From: Baylisascaris procyonis
Lineage: Eukaryota; Nematoda; Chromadorea; Rhabditida; Ascarididae
Assembly (NCBI GenBank): GCA_037389465.1
Contig: JAZARR010000214.1
Coordinates: forward strand, 1,240,001 to 1,304,000
Reading direction: 5' to 3'
Length of the DNA: 64,000 nt
Part shown: in pieces, positions 14,001-26,388 of the stretch
How the letters are laid out: the number at the start of each line of letters is the position of its first letter
Numbering within the stretch: the first letter of the stretch is position 1
Made by a program: the position numbers and the translations under genes
The notes under the pieces: model-generated
Seen by the model: only the letters and a program-made list of their open reading frames with translations
What the model was told of the DNA's origin: nothing
The model's database searches: none

Positions 14001-17000
14001 TCATCAAAGCGATGTTCCTTGAGTACGTAATGGGTATAAGTGAGACGAAAACAACTGAAAAATTGTTTAGAAATTCAGGCATCACATATCAACAGGTGAA
14101 AGGCGAGATCAGCCATTAAAATCTTTTCAAAAGAGGCTGAGGAAACATGAGGCTATGTGTGGCCGTAAAACTTCGTGGGGGATTATTCTATGCTCCGATT
14201 GTTGTTCTACTGAGCACTCTCGGAAGAGATTTTGACGTGCTTTTTGTTGAAATAGTTTATTTGAATGGCCTCAACGAAGGACTCGAAGCCATGGTTGCTG
14301 AGAGTCATGATGGCTTCGAGCTACGATGATTCGGCGTTATGATGAAGCAGTATGCAGAAGTGGGACAATTGAGAAGGCACAACTAAACAACACGGCCGAT
14401 AGAAAGTAGTCGGAAACTGATATGCTGGTAAAAGTGAAAAGAATATTCCAAAGCTCAAAGTTTGTTCAAGGAATCTCGTTGGAGAAACTTTGAAAAGCGC
14501 ATTGCTGCTTCATCATGGCCCATTCGTCATGTTCTCGTTATCATTTATCAACTCATGCAATTAGCTGCGAGAGCTTATAGATGGCGCTTATCAACTTAAA
14601 CGAAGTATTTTTTAAACGCGATCGGTGTATGATGCCGATTAGGTCTATATTTTTTCAAAAATTTCGCAGTACCATCGTTTACTTTGAAAGGCATCTTATA
14701 TTTTTCGCATTGTGTACTTGATCGTTTGAAATAAATTTCAACTGAAAAATAAAATCCTAATATTAGTTGTTGAGCAGTTTATTGATAGCTCAGGAAATGG
14801 AATAAAATAAACGTTAAATTCAGATTTGATTTTGTGTGGAAAACCTTTATCTCCCACAAGAAATAAAGTCTGCATCAAATTTCTTAATGCGAATTTCTTT
14901 GCAGACTGTAGATCCGGAACAGTCAATATACAACGTTCACTTTTGGTTGGGGAAGGATACGACAGTCGTAAGTTCCCATTGTAGTTTTCAAAAAACTGCA
15001 AAAAATTTGCCGCTTTTCTTAGCAGATGCAATCTACATTCAATGGCTCTTTCCTCAGTTACACTGACATATTGGTGGCAGAAAAAGACGGGAGGACAGAT
15101 ATGCATAATCAGAATTCGCTCGACTCAATTGTTACAAATATTTGTGGATATTCGGTAATTTTATGGTCTCCATTGAAAATTTTTTCAGACCGTTAGTCAT
15201 TGCTGTTTTGAACATTTCTCAGTAAAATTACGTTACTAGGAGTAGATCTGGGATCACTCAAAACCTCCAATGCACCTCATCAATTTCCTGTTTAGACTGT
15301 TGAGTCAGCTGGTCGCCTTTCATTAAGGAAACGGATGAAACTCTTGTAGATTGGCAGTTTCGTACGGCTAACGATTATTTCTTTATAAGAAATGATTGTA
15401 CTTTAGAAAATTGGACGACAACGCTGTTTGTATATCTCACTGAGAAATGATATTTTTAACAGGATGAACGAGGTACTGCAGCTATAAAAACGGTGGAACT
15501 CGATGAGGCGCTCGGCGGCCACCCTGTTCAATACAGAGAAGTTCGTCAGGCTAATTTCCACTGAGTAGCAGATGATCTAAAGCACACTCAATGCATTTAG
15601 ACAAAAACCTTAACTTGTAAACGGCCTTCTGTTCATTACACAACAATTATTGATCAATTTGAAATGTTTCATCTTGAAAACCATAATGGAAAGCAATAGC
15701 ATGAATGCAATCAGTGAAAGAAAAAGCTGACTATGCGGATTTTCTATACTAGCATGTAAATTTGGATATTAGTGGCGCTTCTGTAGTTATTGGCGAAAAT
15801 ATGACAGATTTATTTGATCTCATTTGGCGCATCGAAATGAAATGACGGAATCGAATGGAATCAAATAAAGAATTAATGCAAATTACATGAACGTCTGTTG
15901 CAGTGATCCAGAATTCAGTTTGCAGTGATCCAATTATACTGTTGATTTGATTTTTCCGTTAAAGAACATTTGTATCAGGGGAAGTTTTTTACTGAATGCA
16001 GTAAACATTCGTAGAATGAGGCGTTTTAATTTTTCTTCCAAATTTCAACCTACTAACAATATCTTTTTGAGAATGATTTATAAGTAAAAATAGGATTGAA
16101 ATTTTTTACACATCTTTTATAGGTTCAAGATCACGAATCATCAATATTTCTCTCCTATTTCAAGGATGGCATAAAGTTCGTTCCTTTTTATTGCATTGCA
16201 TAAATTCCATTCTCGAAACTCGTTTTTTTAAATGAAAATTTTTTTGTAACATTCAAGAGCAGTTTACCAACAATAGTTTTCCTTCTCTAAGTGTGACCTT
16301 AGCCGGAATTGCTTTCCCCCGACTACTGTAACTATTAGAAAATTGAAAGCTTTTAAGTGGCTCAGTCTCTTGCTATTATAGTGAACTGTTAACAGGTGGG
16401 TGAAGCGGAGTTTACGATAATATTATTATAACCGTTATGATGGGAAACAGTGATTCACAGTTTTCAGGTTGCACTCCTTGCAGGTGATTCACAATTCAAC
16501 CTTCACAAACGGTTTGAGGAAAAGGAGTTAAGCAATTGAACGTTAGAAATATAACAAATTATAGGTAGTCCTTGAACGAACGGCTTTATTGAGAAATAAA
16601 GAGACGTACATAGTATGTAAAGAGGTGCATTGACGATAATGACGAAGGGTTCTGAGCAAATGAAAACACCGATCACAAAAGAAAGTTGAGACGAGAGGGA
16701 AGATCAAAAGTGCACATATTCAAGTAGCGTCAATGAAGTAACACTGGCAACATGGCCAAAGCAAGATGAAGCATTCATTAGTCACATATGGGCTGGCCAT
16801 CTGCGCCCTTCAAGGACGATAAGTCAAATTGGGATAACTTTGATTTAAAGCCATCCATGTTTCTAGCTTCAACAATGTGAGGTGGTAGTTGATTCCATAG
16901 TCGAATGACTCGAAAGGAAAACGAATTTAGTAGACCCGTTTTGGCCGAAAACTTGCGTTGTAAATGAAAACGATGAAATCTGGAACGTGTGTTCAAGCCG

Positions 17001-20000
17001 GTGTACGCAAACACGTTCTTGAACGGAATATCGCAGCACTCTTTCACTATCTTAAAGCATAAGTGAAGGTCAAATTCAATTCTGCGGTATTTCAAACTTT
17101 TTAGGCCAAAAATCCAAAGTCGTTCAGGGTAGGAGGGAATGAGAGAGTTTGGATGCCAAAAATCCTTTCATACGGCAATTCTTCAATTTAGGGAAACTTT
17201 TCTTTAGAATTGTGATTGCCTCTTTGACAGTTGGATGGACTGCCAATCGCACTAAATCTAACCTCTAATGCCAAATAGGAAGAAGAAGAGCAGAGAAATT
17301 ATCAGTTCACTCCATGAATTCTTTTTTACATTGTGTAGTGAATTCTTTATTTAAGTTGCGTTTTCGAGAGTAACACCTAGCTTTGATGCTTTTAAGATAC
17401 CTTCAAGGTGGAGTGGCATCCGGCTTTCGCCATGTCGTCGAAAACAACTTCGACGATTGGACACCACGTCTTTTCCACTGCAAAGGGAAACGCAACGTTC
17501 GATGCACACAGGCAAAACCATCAAAAATTCTTTCATTTATTAAGCTATATTATAAGATTTAATAGTGGGACAACTTTGTATGAGAATGATCTGATGTAAA
17601 CACAAATCTCATATGAAATTTCTGGTTAAAAGCATAACGAAAGAACGTATCCCTTTCAAACAGCAAATAGAAACTCATTTCACATATGTAAGGTACGGTC
17701 AAGTACATCTGACAAGCGTAATTAAATCGTACGCCTCAGTGTGTTAAAAAACCGGCAAAAAGAGAACTCTAACCTCGGTTCGTTTCATAGCTTTCGCCAT
17801 AGTTTTCCATACTGCTTTCTTAATTGGTTTAAGAAGGCTTCCTCTTTAAACTGAAGCTGTCAAATCTGTTATATCACTATCAGTCAGTTTTGAGGTACTC
17901 TTGACCAGTGACGAACTGGGATGGGCGGAAGGTTAGTTTAAGCCGGATCACATCTTCGAAAAGGAAATTTCTAAAAGCAATGAAGGGGTAAAGGAAAGCA
18001 GGAACCTCAACGATCCGTGAAACGGTAGTCGGAGCAAGCAGAATAAGTGAACTCAGGGGACTCTCTGCCATAGAGATCAATCTGATGAATTGAAATAAAG
18101 TTGTGTTGATAGTATAATTTCTGTGAAATAGAATCAGATGCCGCTAAGTGTTCTTTGCATTAAAGGAATAAGGGGCAACGCTGAATAATCTCTTTCGTAA
18201 GCACTTTTAGCTTAAATCTCCTTCTCGAAAGATGACAGAGTTTTCTCGATATATGATGGAGAGGCGATATGCTTTCTTCAGAATCATAAAATTGAGAAGT
18301 GCTGAAAATGACTGCAACTGAGATTATAAATACTAACAAAAACAGGAGACCTACCGATTTTGAGGTCTTGCTGTCGGAATCTTTGGTTGTATTATATATT
18401 GGCGATCAAAATACTTTTTTTTTTGAAAACCAGGATGGAGGAACTCCCAAATTAGAGCCCTATGTGCTAAAGGAATTGCCAATCACTTCGTCAACAAAAT
18501 CTTTTCAAATGACGAGTGAAAAAGACCGTGTAAAGTGGCAGAAAATAATAATGTATGATGGTCCACAAATGTGGAATGACTCACAAAGCGGATGAAGAAG
18601 ATCAACCCGAAAATTGTTGCTTCACTGCCATCTGTGGATTTCAGGTTGCCTGCGAACGAAGTTCGTTGAATCTGGGCGATGTATTCATTCTGGATTGTGG
18701 AAACGACATTTACGTTTGGATGCCTCCGGATAGTGGACGCCTCGAACGCATTAAGGCAATAACCTTTTTGAAACAATAAAGCAGAACTAATAATATAGCT
18801 GCGAATGTACTGTGGATGGCAATATGTGTGCGAGATTCTTAATATGGGGTCTCTGGTATTTATACAATATAACTGGGCAACTAAGATCAATGAGTGCAAA
18901 AATAGAAAATGCACTACTAATGATATTTCCAAAGACATCATGCAAGACTATTTCGCTGAAGAGCTCTCGAGTTAATTGTTAGTTGATGTGTCATGAGCAC
19001 CATAATTCTCTCATAGACTATAAAAAGTGTTTTCTCTTCTTCCTGCTCACTTTGATATGACTTCCTGATATCATTAGCGATGTTTATTTAAGCATTAATG
19101 CAGGGTATGCGTCAAGCACAGAGTATTCGTGATCAGGAAAGAAGCGGCACTGCAAATCTTCATTGTCTTGGTGAGTGATGAAACAGTTATATGCCACTGT
19201 CTTTTTGAATATGCACCTACAAAGTCATTGTAGAACGTACGTAACTGCACCAAAACACAAAAAAAAGATTCGCATTCGCCAATTCATTTGTGGGAGCCGA
19301 TGTCACTTTTGTTAGATGGCATGCGAATGATGCGTACTCGTGTGAGATTTCGACACGCTGAAGAGGTAGTTTAAGTACTTTAATTGGAGACTAAAGATCT
19401 CTAAACGGTAATGCAAATGGCAAATGATGGAAAAATATCACTTAAAAGATGAGACTGGATGCAAAGTATTGCTAACGGATTGCACCAGATAGAGGCATTG
19501 CATAACAAATCGCTCCAAGCCCGTCAAAATGATGCAACTATATGATGCAAGTTTACTTCCGTATTAGATATTGGGGTAAATTAGCCAAAAAATTCCCGCA
19601 ATTGAAAACGGAAAGCTAATTGAAGGATAGATTAAATACGAACAGTGTTTCATCTTGTTTCATCAGTAGATTATCAACGCGCTACTTTTTACTGCATAAT
19701 CGTGCAATGGTATCTTTTTTTCTTCCTTCACGTCTAGCGTGCTACGTTGTCCTGTACTTTAGAACTGCTATTCGGCTGGGACCATTATCTTCCACCTTAC
19801 CGTGGCACAATATATTTCAGTCCAAAGTAAAGTTATATTCTCATGTACTGGCATTATTAAGAAGGAAGCCACGCAACAGGAATCCGCATTTGCACATTAA
19901 CAAAGAATCGGATTAGTAATTTATGTAAAGTTGGCTATTATCTAACGTTATTACCGGGGAATCTAGTAAGTTCGCTTTGATCTGTGCGTGAATAGGGCAG

Positions 20001-23000
20001 AAATATGGCAGAAATGAATCTGAAATGTGGAATGTTTTCAACGAATAGCAAAACAGAAAAGAATTAAAATGATAATGAAAACAAGTTGCAGACGAGGATT
20101 GGGACAGCAATGAAGAGTTTTGGGAAAAGATGGGTGGTAGTGAAGATTTGCGTGATTTGAAATCCCCAGAAGACGGAGGAGATGATGAGGACTTCTGGAG
20201 AACCAGTCAGCAAGCAATCACTCTTGTGAGGTAATTTTTATAAAGCAATATGCGCTATATCTAGCATGTTATGTAGATATACAGTACAAGCTGTGTTAGC
20301 CTTTGTCACACCAGTAATATCTTAGTGTTGACTACCAGTTGAAATGTCCTCTTGAGCTTGAGCTATGCTACTTTCTTTGCAGCGATTGTTCCATCCCATA
20401 CAACACTCATTGGTGTTTCAATTATTCTATACCTATATGTCATTTGTTCCATAATTGTATTACGACTAGGCTAATGAGCATCTCTACTGATATAATCTAT
20501 TAGCATCTAGGCAGATGATCAAAAGCATTGCATAAAATTTGTTATTTTGTACTTTGAGTGAATCAGTGCGCTGCTTCAGTGGAAATAAATAACAAATTTT
20601 GCCTAATGATATACTCAATTTTTATTAAACATTCGTTTCTTTACTATTTAGCAGTAATTTGTATTCGCTTCCACATGAACGAAATTTTATTTCAACGCTA
20701 AAGAGGTAGTTAATGAACACGCTTGAGATGATTATATATTCAAAACAGTCCTTGTGGAGAGCTAATCATCGAGCATCAGCAATAAATAGTAGTAAATGCA
20801 TCCCTCTGAGATTTTACCAAACGCATTACGTCGCACTATAAGTTTCTAACGGCATACTGAGTAATCTTGCCGTTCTTCAGTGTTTTGAATTGAATCGCAA
20901 AAATCAAACATCTGTGAATGGACATTTCGCCAAAATTTTTAATATGCAATGCATTTAATGGCTTCATTTGAAAGGCAACAAAAGGCAAGCTTATGATCGT
21001 AAGAATACGATAAAATCAGCTCACTTCAGAATCTCGGATGCGAGTGGTGAAATGGAAGCGACACTAGTCTCTGAGGGAAGTTTCGATAGCTCGCAACTCG
21101 ATTCGGCGGTAATAAGATATTACATTCTGTTAAAAGCAATTTACACCAAAAGAAAGGCTTTTTGAAATTGATGGCATCTTTTTAAACTGCTGATTGAATC
21201 ACTGTAGCTGCCATGCATGGGTGCTCAGGTTGAAATTTTCATGGCGTTGCGAAACTTCTACAGAAGAGGGGCGGACAGGAACTCCATTAATTTGTCGAAA
21301 CCGTTTCAAGAAAAAGGGAGAAGAAATTGCAATTTGATAGAGGTTTCATATGAACTTTTGATGAAATGCAGAAAGAAAAAAAGATCCACCATAACTTTTG
21401 AGCTTCTCGACAACGGGCCGACATTTTTCCCATGAAGAAAGCAAAAAAAAAATTCTAGTTCAAGTGAAACAGATTCCCCATTGATGGTCTTCACAAGCGA
21501 AATTCAAAGTTTCATAAAAGGGCAACATTCATACTTCTTAGAGATCTCATTTTCTTACGGTATTCTTAGGATGCATTCATTTTGAACACGGGAACCGGTG
21601 GCATCTTCGTATGGGTGGGGAAACAGTGCACAATGGATGAACGATGGAAATCTATGGAATGGGCGAAAAAATATCTTCAACAACAGGTTATACCAATTGC
21701 AATTTCCGTTTATTCTCATGAACCTTCTCTGCATTATTCGATCATTATAGAAGTAGAACTAAAGCTTTACTCACACAAACTTTGACAGTATCATTGGGAA
21801 AAATCATTTCACGTTGTTTTTATTTACTTTTTGTAAATGAAATTCAATATCAATTTCGTTCAAAGCAACGTCTCTCTTTAACCAGGCAGCAACTGCTGAT
21901 TTCTTCAATCTTTTTCATTTGTTGCATTTTGAAAATGATATAATGCTTGATTTAAAAGACCAAAGTATCTATTTGAACGAGGTTATGTGGAAAATGACAA
22001 AGTTAGAAGCTTTGATGCAAAAGTTTGGCTTCATTGACGTTTAAGAGAGGATGACAATTTTTTTGAGAATAATTTTAGGGTCTTCCCGATTGGACACAAG
22101 TTATTCGCGTCTTCGAGGATGAAGAACCTACGACATTCACGCAATGGGCCACAAACTGGGAGAAGGCCCAAGAACGTAAAACTGCGAAAATGCAGACAAA
22201 ACTGATTCAGTGCAGTGACCGGAAAGGCCGATTTGTAGCGGAAGAAATAGCAAACTTTACACAGGAAGTAAGCAAGACCAATCAGTGTCTGATAGTTACT
22301 TAACGTTATCTCAGCACAGATAGAGGCAGCCTCTTCCCAGTCATCGTCTTAGGTGTCCTAGGTTTTCTCTTCATGAATTGGAAAGGCGCCCTTATGTGGG
22401 TGACTTTCCAAATGTCCTTATATGACTAGAAGATCACCTACAACAAAAATGAACCCCATTTTCAGGCAGGCTCAACTATGAGCCTACTCACTTCACTAAA
22501 TTTGAACAATTTATACCGCATTAAGTTAAACGCAGCAAAGAAATAAACTTTCCGTTTCCTTTCAGAAAAGAGCAACGCATCGATGTTTCTAGGGGTTGAT
22601 TTGTAGCAAACACACTACACACTAGGCTCTATGTATGAGTGTTGATTTTCAATGCGATAAGTGCACATTCTGACTCTTTCCCACTCTGTTTGCAAGAAAC
22701 TGCACGCACTTTCATTTCAGACTATGCCTATTCCAGAAAAATGAATTCCCCTTGCGGATTTAGAGGCGAGAGAGGGATTTAAATCAATTGAAAACAAAGA
22801 AATCATTAGTCAAACAGACGCGTTAATCAGATAGGCACGCACATGCACATGCATATTTATAGACGCTACACTTGCATAAGCCGATTCGCAGCTGCATATG
22901 CATAGGTCTATGTAGAAGTTGCAAGTATCATCTTATACTCAGGGTTCTATTAAATTGCAGCTCGTGGGGGATATTTATCGATTAACCAGATGCGCTTAAA

Positions 23001-24160
23001 TAATGAAGGCAGATTGCAGGATTTGGATGGAGACGACGTCATGATTCTCGATACTGGAGACATTATATATGTTTGGGTTGGAGCTCAAACCAGTGCCAGC
23101 GAGAAGGAGAACGTGAATTTGACAGCCGAAGTAGGCTTGTTATCTTTTGCGAATAGTCGCTACTCTAACGAGACACTGAATGTTTTCTCGAATGATGTGT
23201 TTGTTAAGTTATAGGTGGAACGAAAGTTATAGGTGAAACTTGTTAACTTTTATCATTAAATTTGCATTCTTTATTAACTTTTAATAAAGTCAACGCGATA
23301 AAAATCTATATGTTCAGCAAGTTAATGAGCAAACAATAATAAAATATCATTCACTAATGAACAACTATACTGTAATACGCGTCATTTTTAAGTGGAATCA
23401 TAAACAAAAAAGTGACTGATGCATACAGATTCAACTGATAAATCCGAACTGGTCAATGCACCCGATAAACGATTGATAAATTTACCAGAAAAAAATTCAA
23501 ACGCAATAATTGCTTTCACAAAATTGTACGGGATTAATGAAAGTGCGTCCACCAAAGATGGTTGGTGAAAGATCGAATGTAATCAAATTTCATAGCGAAA
23601 TCAATGGGATACATTCTTTTCAGACCTACCTCAAGACAAGCAACATCCCACGCAACGGTGAGCCTACAATCGAAATTATCGATCAAGGATCAGAGCCATC
23701 AGAATTCAAACAACACTTCAATTCGTGGAATGATAGGCTCTTCAAATCGGTGCGTTTGTTTCGTAGAACTTTTACGTGTTACGGCTAATTTTATCTTTAA
23801 AAACATCATCAGTGCCGGTTTCGATCAATGAACTTACGTTGAGTTCGAAGTTATTCACATCAAAAACATTTTCAGCAAATACTATGGAAGTCAATCGATT
23901 AGTTGCACAACAAACAAATTTCTCTACGGCTATACATATTTAAGGCAAATTTTGTAGTCGTTGTGCAATGCACAACATCCAATTCAATTCAAACACCTAT
24001 AAATTCTAGCAAAGTAATCAACGATCATTTTAATTCATTGGACATTTTAACGAATTTCTGGACAAAAATTATTATTAAAGTAGAGTGTCAGATGTGGAGA
24101 GGGAAAGACGTGAACAATAACTGATGCAGAGATTTTCAGAAGGCACGTTCCTGGAAGTGA
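11001..24160 (+). CDS. gsnl-1-like: Gelsolin-like actin-severing protein, tandem copy A (divergent, short tail)
   Basis: The 470-aa product should bind, sever and cap actin filaments under Ca2+ control in the cytoplasm, as known for the C. elegans homologue. Exons by splice signals: 11001-11069, 11184-11258, 14905-14967, 15463-15540, 16123-16175, 17397-17511, 18645-18755, 19104-19170, 20092-20230, 21030-21108, 21570-21686, 22079-22267, 23020-23130, 23624-23749, 24140-24160. G1 (about 8-125) carries [24 protein letters not shown] and FLSYFKDG. G2 (130-215) carries [12 protein letters not shown] and SGRLERIK. A strongly acidic linker (about 212-255) follows. G3 (257-370) carries GGIFVWVGK. The last domain (372-462) carries [11 protein letters not shown] and resembles G6. 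Odd points: introns 6 and 7 begin with GC; G3 has FILN where the other copies have FILD; exon 12 is two codons longer and more basic; the tail stops after KARSWK. It may be functional or in early decay; the remaining frames are fully open. Confidence 0.88.
11655..12000 (+). mobile_element. Degenerate fragment of a transposon-associated invertebrate protein (copy A intron 2)
   Basis: From about 11655 a + strand frame reads [20 protein letters not shown], then [20 protein letters not shown]. This resembles a widespread, unnamed invertebrate protein family recalled by its GLQGGYTKYPCFLCEWDSR signature: same spacing, Cys-x2-Cys pair and following Trp. After a frame change near 11900, a stretch with [11 protein letters not shown] resembles that family's next block (HIKLGLMKNF), with a stop at about 11990. 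The segment is more GC-rich than the intron around it and lacks a start and most of the protein, so it is a broken remnant. The family match is from memory, without a search. Confidence 0.45.
12050..14904. other. Rest of copy A intron 2
   Basis: This intron runs 11259-14904 (3646 nt), by far the longest of the three genes; the same intron is 592 nt in copy B and 350 nt in copy C. Beyond the transposon fragment, GC-rich stretches continue to about 12240 and may be more of the same insertion. I see no further recognisable genes. Confidence 0.5.
16580..17160 (-). mobile_element. 5'-truncated LINE (non-LTR retrotransposon) 3' end in copy A intron 5
   Basis: On the - strand from about 17157 to 16778, an open frame reads [20 protein letters not shown], then [11 protein letters not shown], and further on [19 protein letters not shown] and [10 protein letters not shown] before a stop. 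This is the typical extreme C-terminal end of the ORF2 polyprotein of CR1/Jockey-like LINEs, after the reverse transcriptase core. Downstream about 190 nt of 3' untranslated sequence leads to AATAAA (TTTATT on the + strand at 16585-16590). The catalytic core and everything 5' of it are missing, as usual for LINE copies. It sits antisense inside intron 5 and has no counterpart in copies B and C, so it inserted after the duplications. Confidence 0.75.
17512..17513 (+). other. GC splice donor, copy A intron 6
   Basis: Exon 6 ends ACACAG and the intron begins GCAAAA. Copies B and C have CAG followed by GTGCCT and GTAGAC at the same position. No GT lies close enough to keep the frame. CAG/GCAAAA resembles the minor GC-AG class consensus. 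Confidence 0.7.
18756..18757 (+). other. GC splice donor, copy A intron 7
   Basis: Exon 7 ends ATTAAG and the intron begins GCAATA. Copies B and C have AAG followed by GTGACG and GTTAAT at the homologous junction. This is the second GC donor in a row in copy A. Confidence 0.7.
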
Positions 24161-26388
24161 AGGATGATGCGCTGGTAGAGTTTTTGCATGAACATCCAGC
24201 ACTACGGACTTCTTCGGACATCACACCTATTCGACAGTTATGCGCATTTATCAATTACTCCATTTTTTAATCACTGAGGATCACTACTTAACTTTGTGCT
24301 CAATTTGTTTAGCTCTTCGTTTGCATTACAACTCATTCATAACGTTCATCAAATTTGATTATATCTTACTAATCGATATTCTAATACAGTTCCCAGTTCG
24401 CTTCTCTAATCACGTATTACTATCGCAAGCCACTTCTCAACTATTCTAACAAAACTGTACTCCCATTTCAATACTCAGAAATCATCCGCAATAATTTCCG
24501 ATTATTTGACAAAGATAGCAATAATCTATTGAGGAATGATCGCACTTATATATTAAGTATAAAAACTTGAGTCTTAGTAATAAATTACCATTAAAGCTCA
24601 ATTACAGATGACCATTAAGAGAAACTATTAGTAGATACTTCGAAATAACATTTACGCTAAGTGATACCTTTTTGCATCTCAGTCAAAATCAACTCTCAAA
24701 AGTGAACATCAGCCATCGAATTAAACTCGGCTCAAATATCGGTCATACGGCATACGTAGTGCAGGAAGTGCAAGTGCCTCATGCATTTTTATGATACCAC
24801 TGAGCAAACTAATATAATATCAAGAATTAGCCAAAATGAAATATGAAAACCCAAAAAATGCATCCGACGATCAATGGACCGTTTGTGATCCAATTGTTTG
24901 CAAAATGCGATCCGATAGAAGTATGAAAACCCCAAAAAACTGACCCAATCCGACTGAATTCTACTACAGTATTGCAAAATGCGCATAAATTTCTGTTCAC
25001 ATTTAAAGTTACAAAAACTCTTTCAAAAGTAGACAGATCAACTTGTGAGTTGATTGGGAGGTTACTTATGGAGTGGGTCACACCCATCAAATTTCGTAAC
25101 ATCATTACGCTTACACGATGCAAATTTGCAAGAAAAACATGCAAATTTCTGCAGATGAAGATTTGGAGAAATCTGCAAAATCGCATGAAAATCCATCAGC
25201 GAAAATCGATGGATGCTGCCAATGTAGGTGGAGCTGTAGATATCAAGCAATGTATCGTCACAATCCAAGTCGTTCCAGCTCTCACAGAAGCGAAATGAGC
25301 AGACGAATTTTTACAGTTCCATTAACCATTGTTGAATTCTGAGAGCTAAAATTAAGCGACGTTTCTCAAGCAAAGAGCAATGGCCTCAGAATTCCTGTTT
25401 TTGGCTGGCCACTTCAAAACTTTTAAAAAGACCTGAACCACTGTTGAAGTAAACAAAGCCGAACGGCTAAGTGAACCAATCACTTCGGGTTTCTTAAGAC
25501 AGTATCCTCGTTCTCGACTTGTAAACACTAAAATGCACGTTGTGATCTGCTTAGCGTCCTAAGATCAGCATTTCCAGCAAACGCATGTGAAGCTCAACTT
25601 ATGGTGAATGTCACAACGAAGTGAACATCTCTATGACGCCTGATAGCTGTATGGTCGAAAGCATCTTCATTGCTTGGGCTCCAAATCGAACAAAGGAGCC
25701 GAGAATGACGTTCTTATTATTTTGATTCATCCGATGCATAGTTGGAGGAGATATTCACACCCGGTACAGCACACTTGTCCTCAAAAAGTCGGCCAACAGT
25801 AGGAATCCCGCTCAACAATTTAGTCAACAGGAAGGCTTCAAGGAACATGAAAAGGCAAGAAGAAGGCGGCGAGGGTCGATTCCCACAAACGATCTTCTAA
25901 GTGGATAAGTACATCACATTGCAAGTTTTGCTCATAGCAGCTAATAAGCTATGCGACGAAATATGACGACGAACGGTACAGATACATGAACAGACAGCTC
26001 CTTCGCACTGTGTTCATTACAACACAAAATAGAAATGGGTGGGGGTGCACGTCAGAGGAACGGGCATAACATGCATTTGAGCACATCGACTACTTGACCA
26101 GCCAGTTGCACAAATTACGAACAACACATATGCATAAATTTCTGCAAGCATGACATCCAAATAATGCGGCTTTTGCAAAGAAGTTGACGATAGCGCGTGT
26201 AAGAGAAAAAAAATTGGGACATTTCTCATAGAATCATCTGAAACTATTTCTAGCTGAGTTTTCATTCTTAATCTGCTGCATTATTCGTTAATGAAGTATG
26301 AGGTTATGCGAATGTGAGGTGGAAGACTGGGGTCGTTAAGAAAAAAAGATCCTCAATACACAACAAATAAACACACTGGAAGACATGT
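24161..26388. other. Spacer between copy A and the antisense P-loop gene
   Basis: After the copy A stop at 24158-24160, one alternative frame stays open to about 24270 (see findings). The first AATAAA in the sense direction is at 24579-24584, over 400 nt downstream. A short imperfect direct repeat (TATGAAAACCC followed by CAAAAAA) occurs at about 24841 and 24921. I recognise no gene in the rest. Confidence 0.4.
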
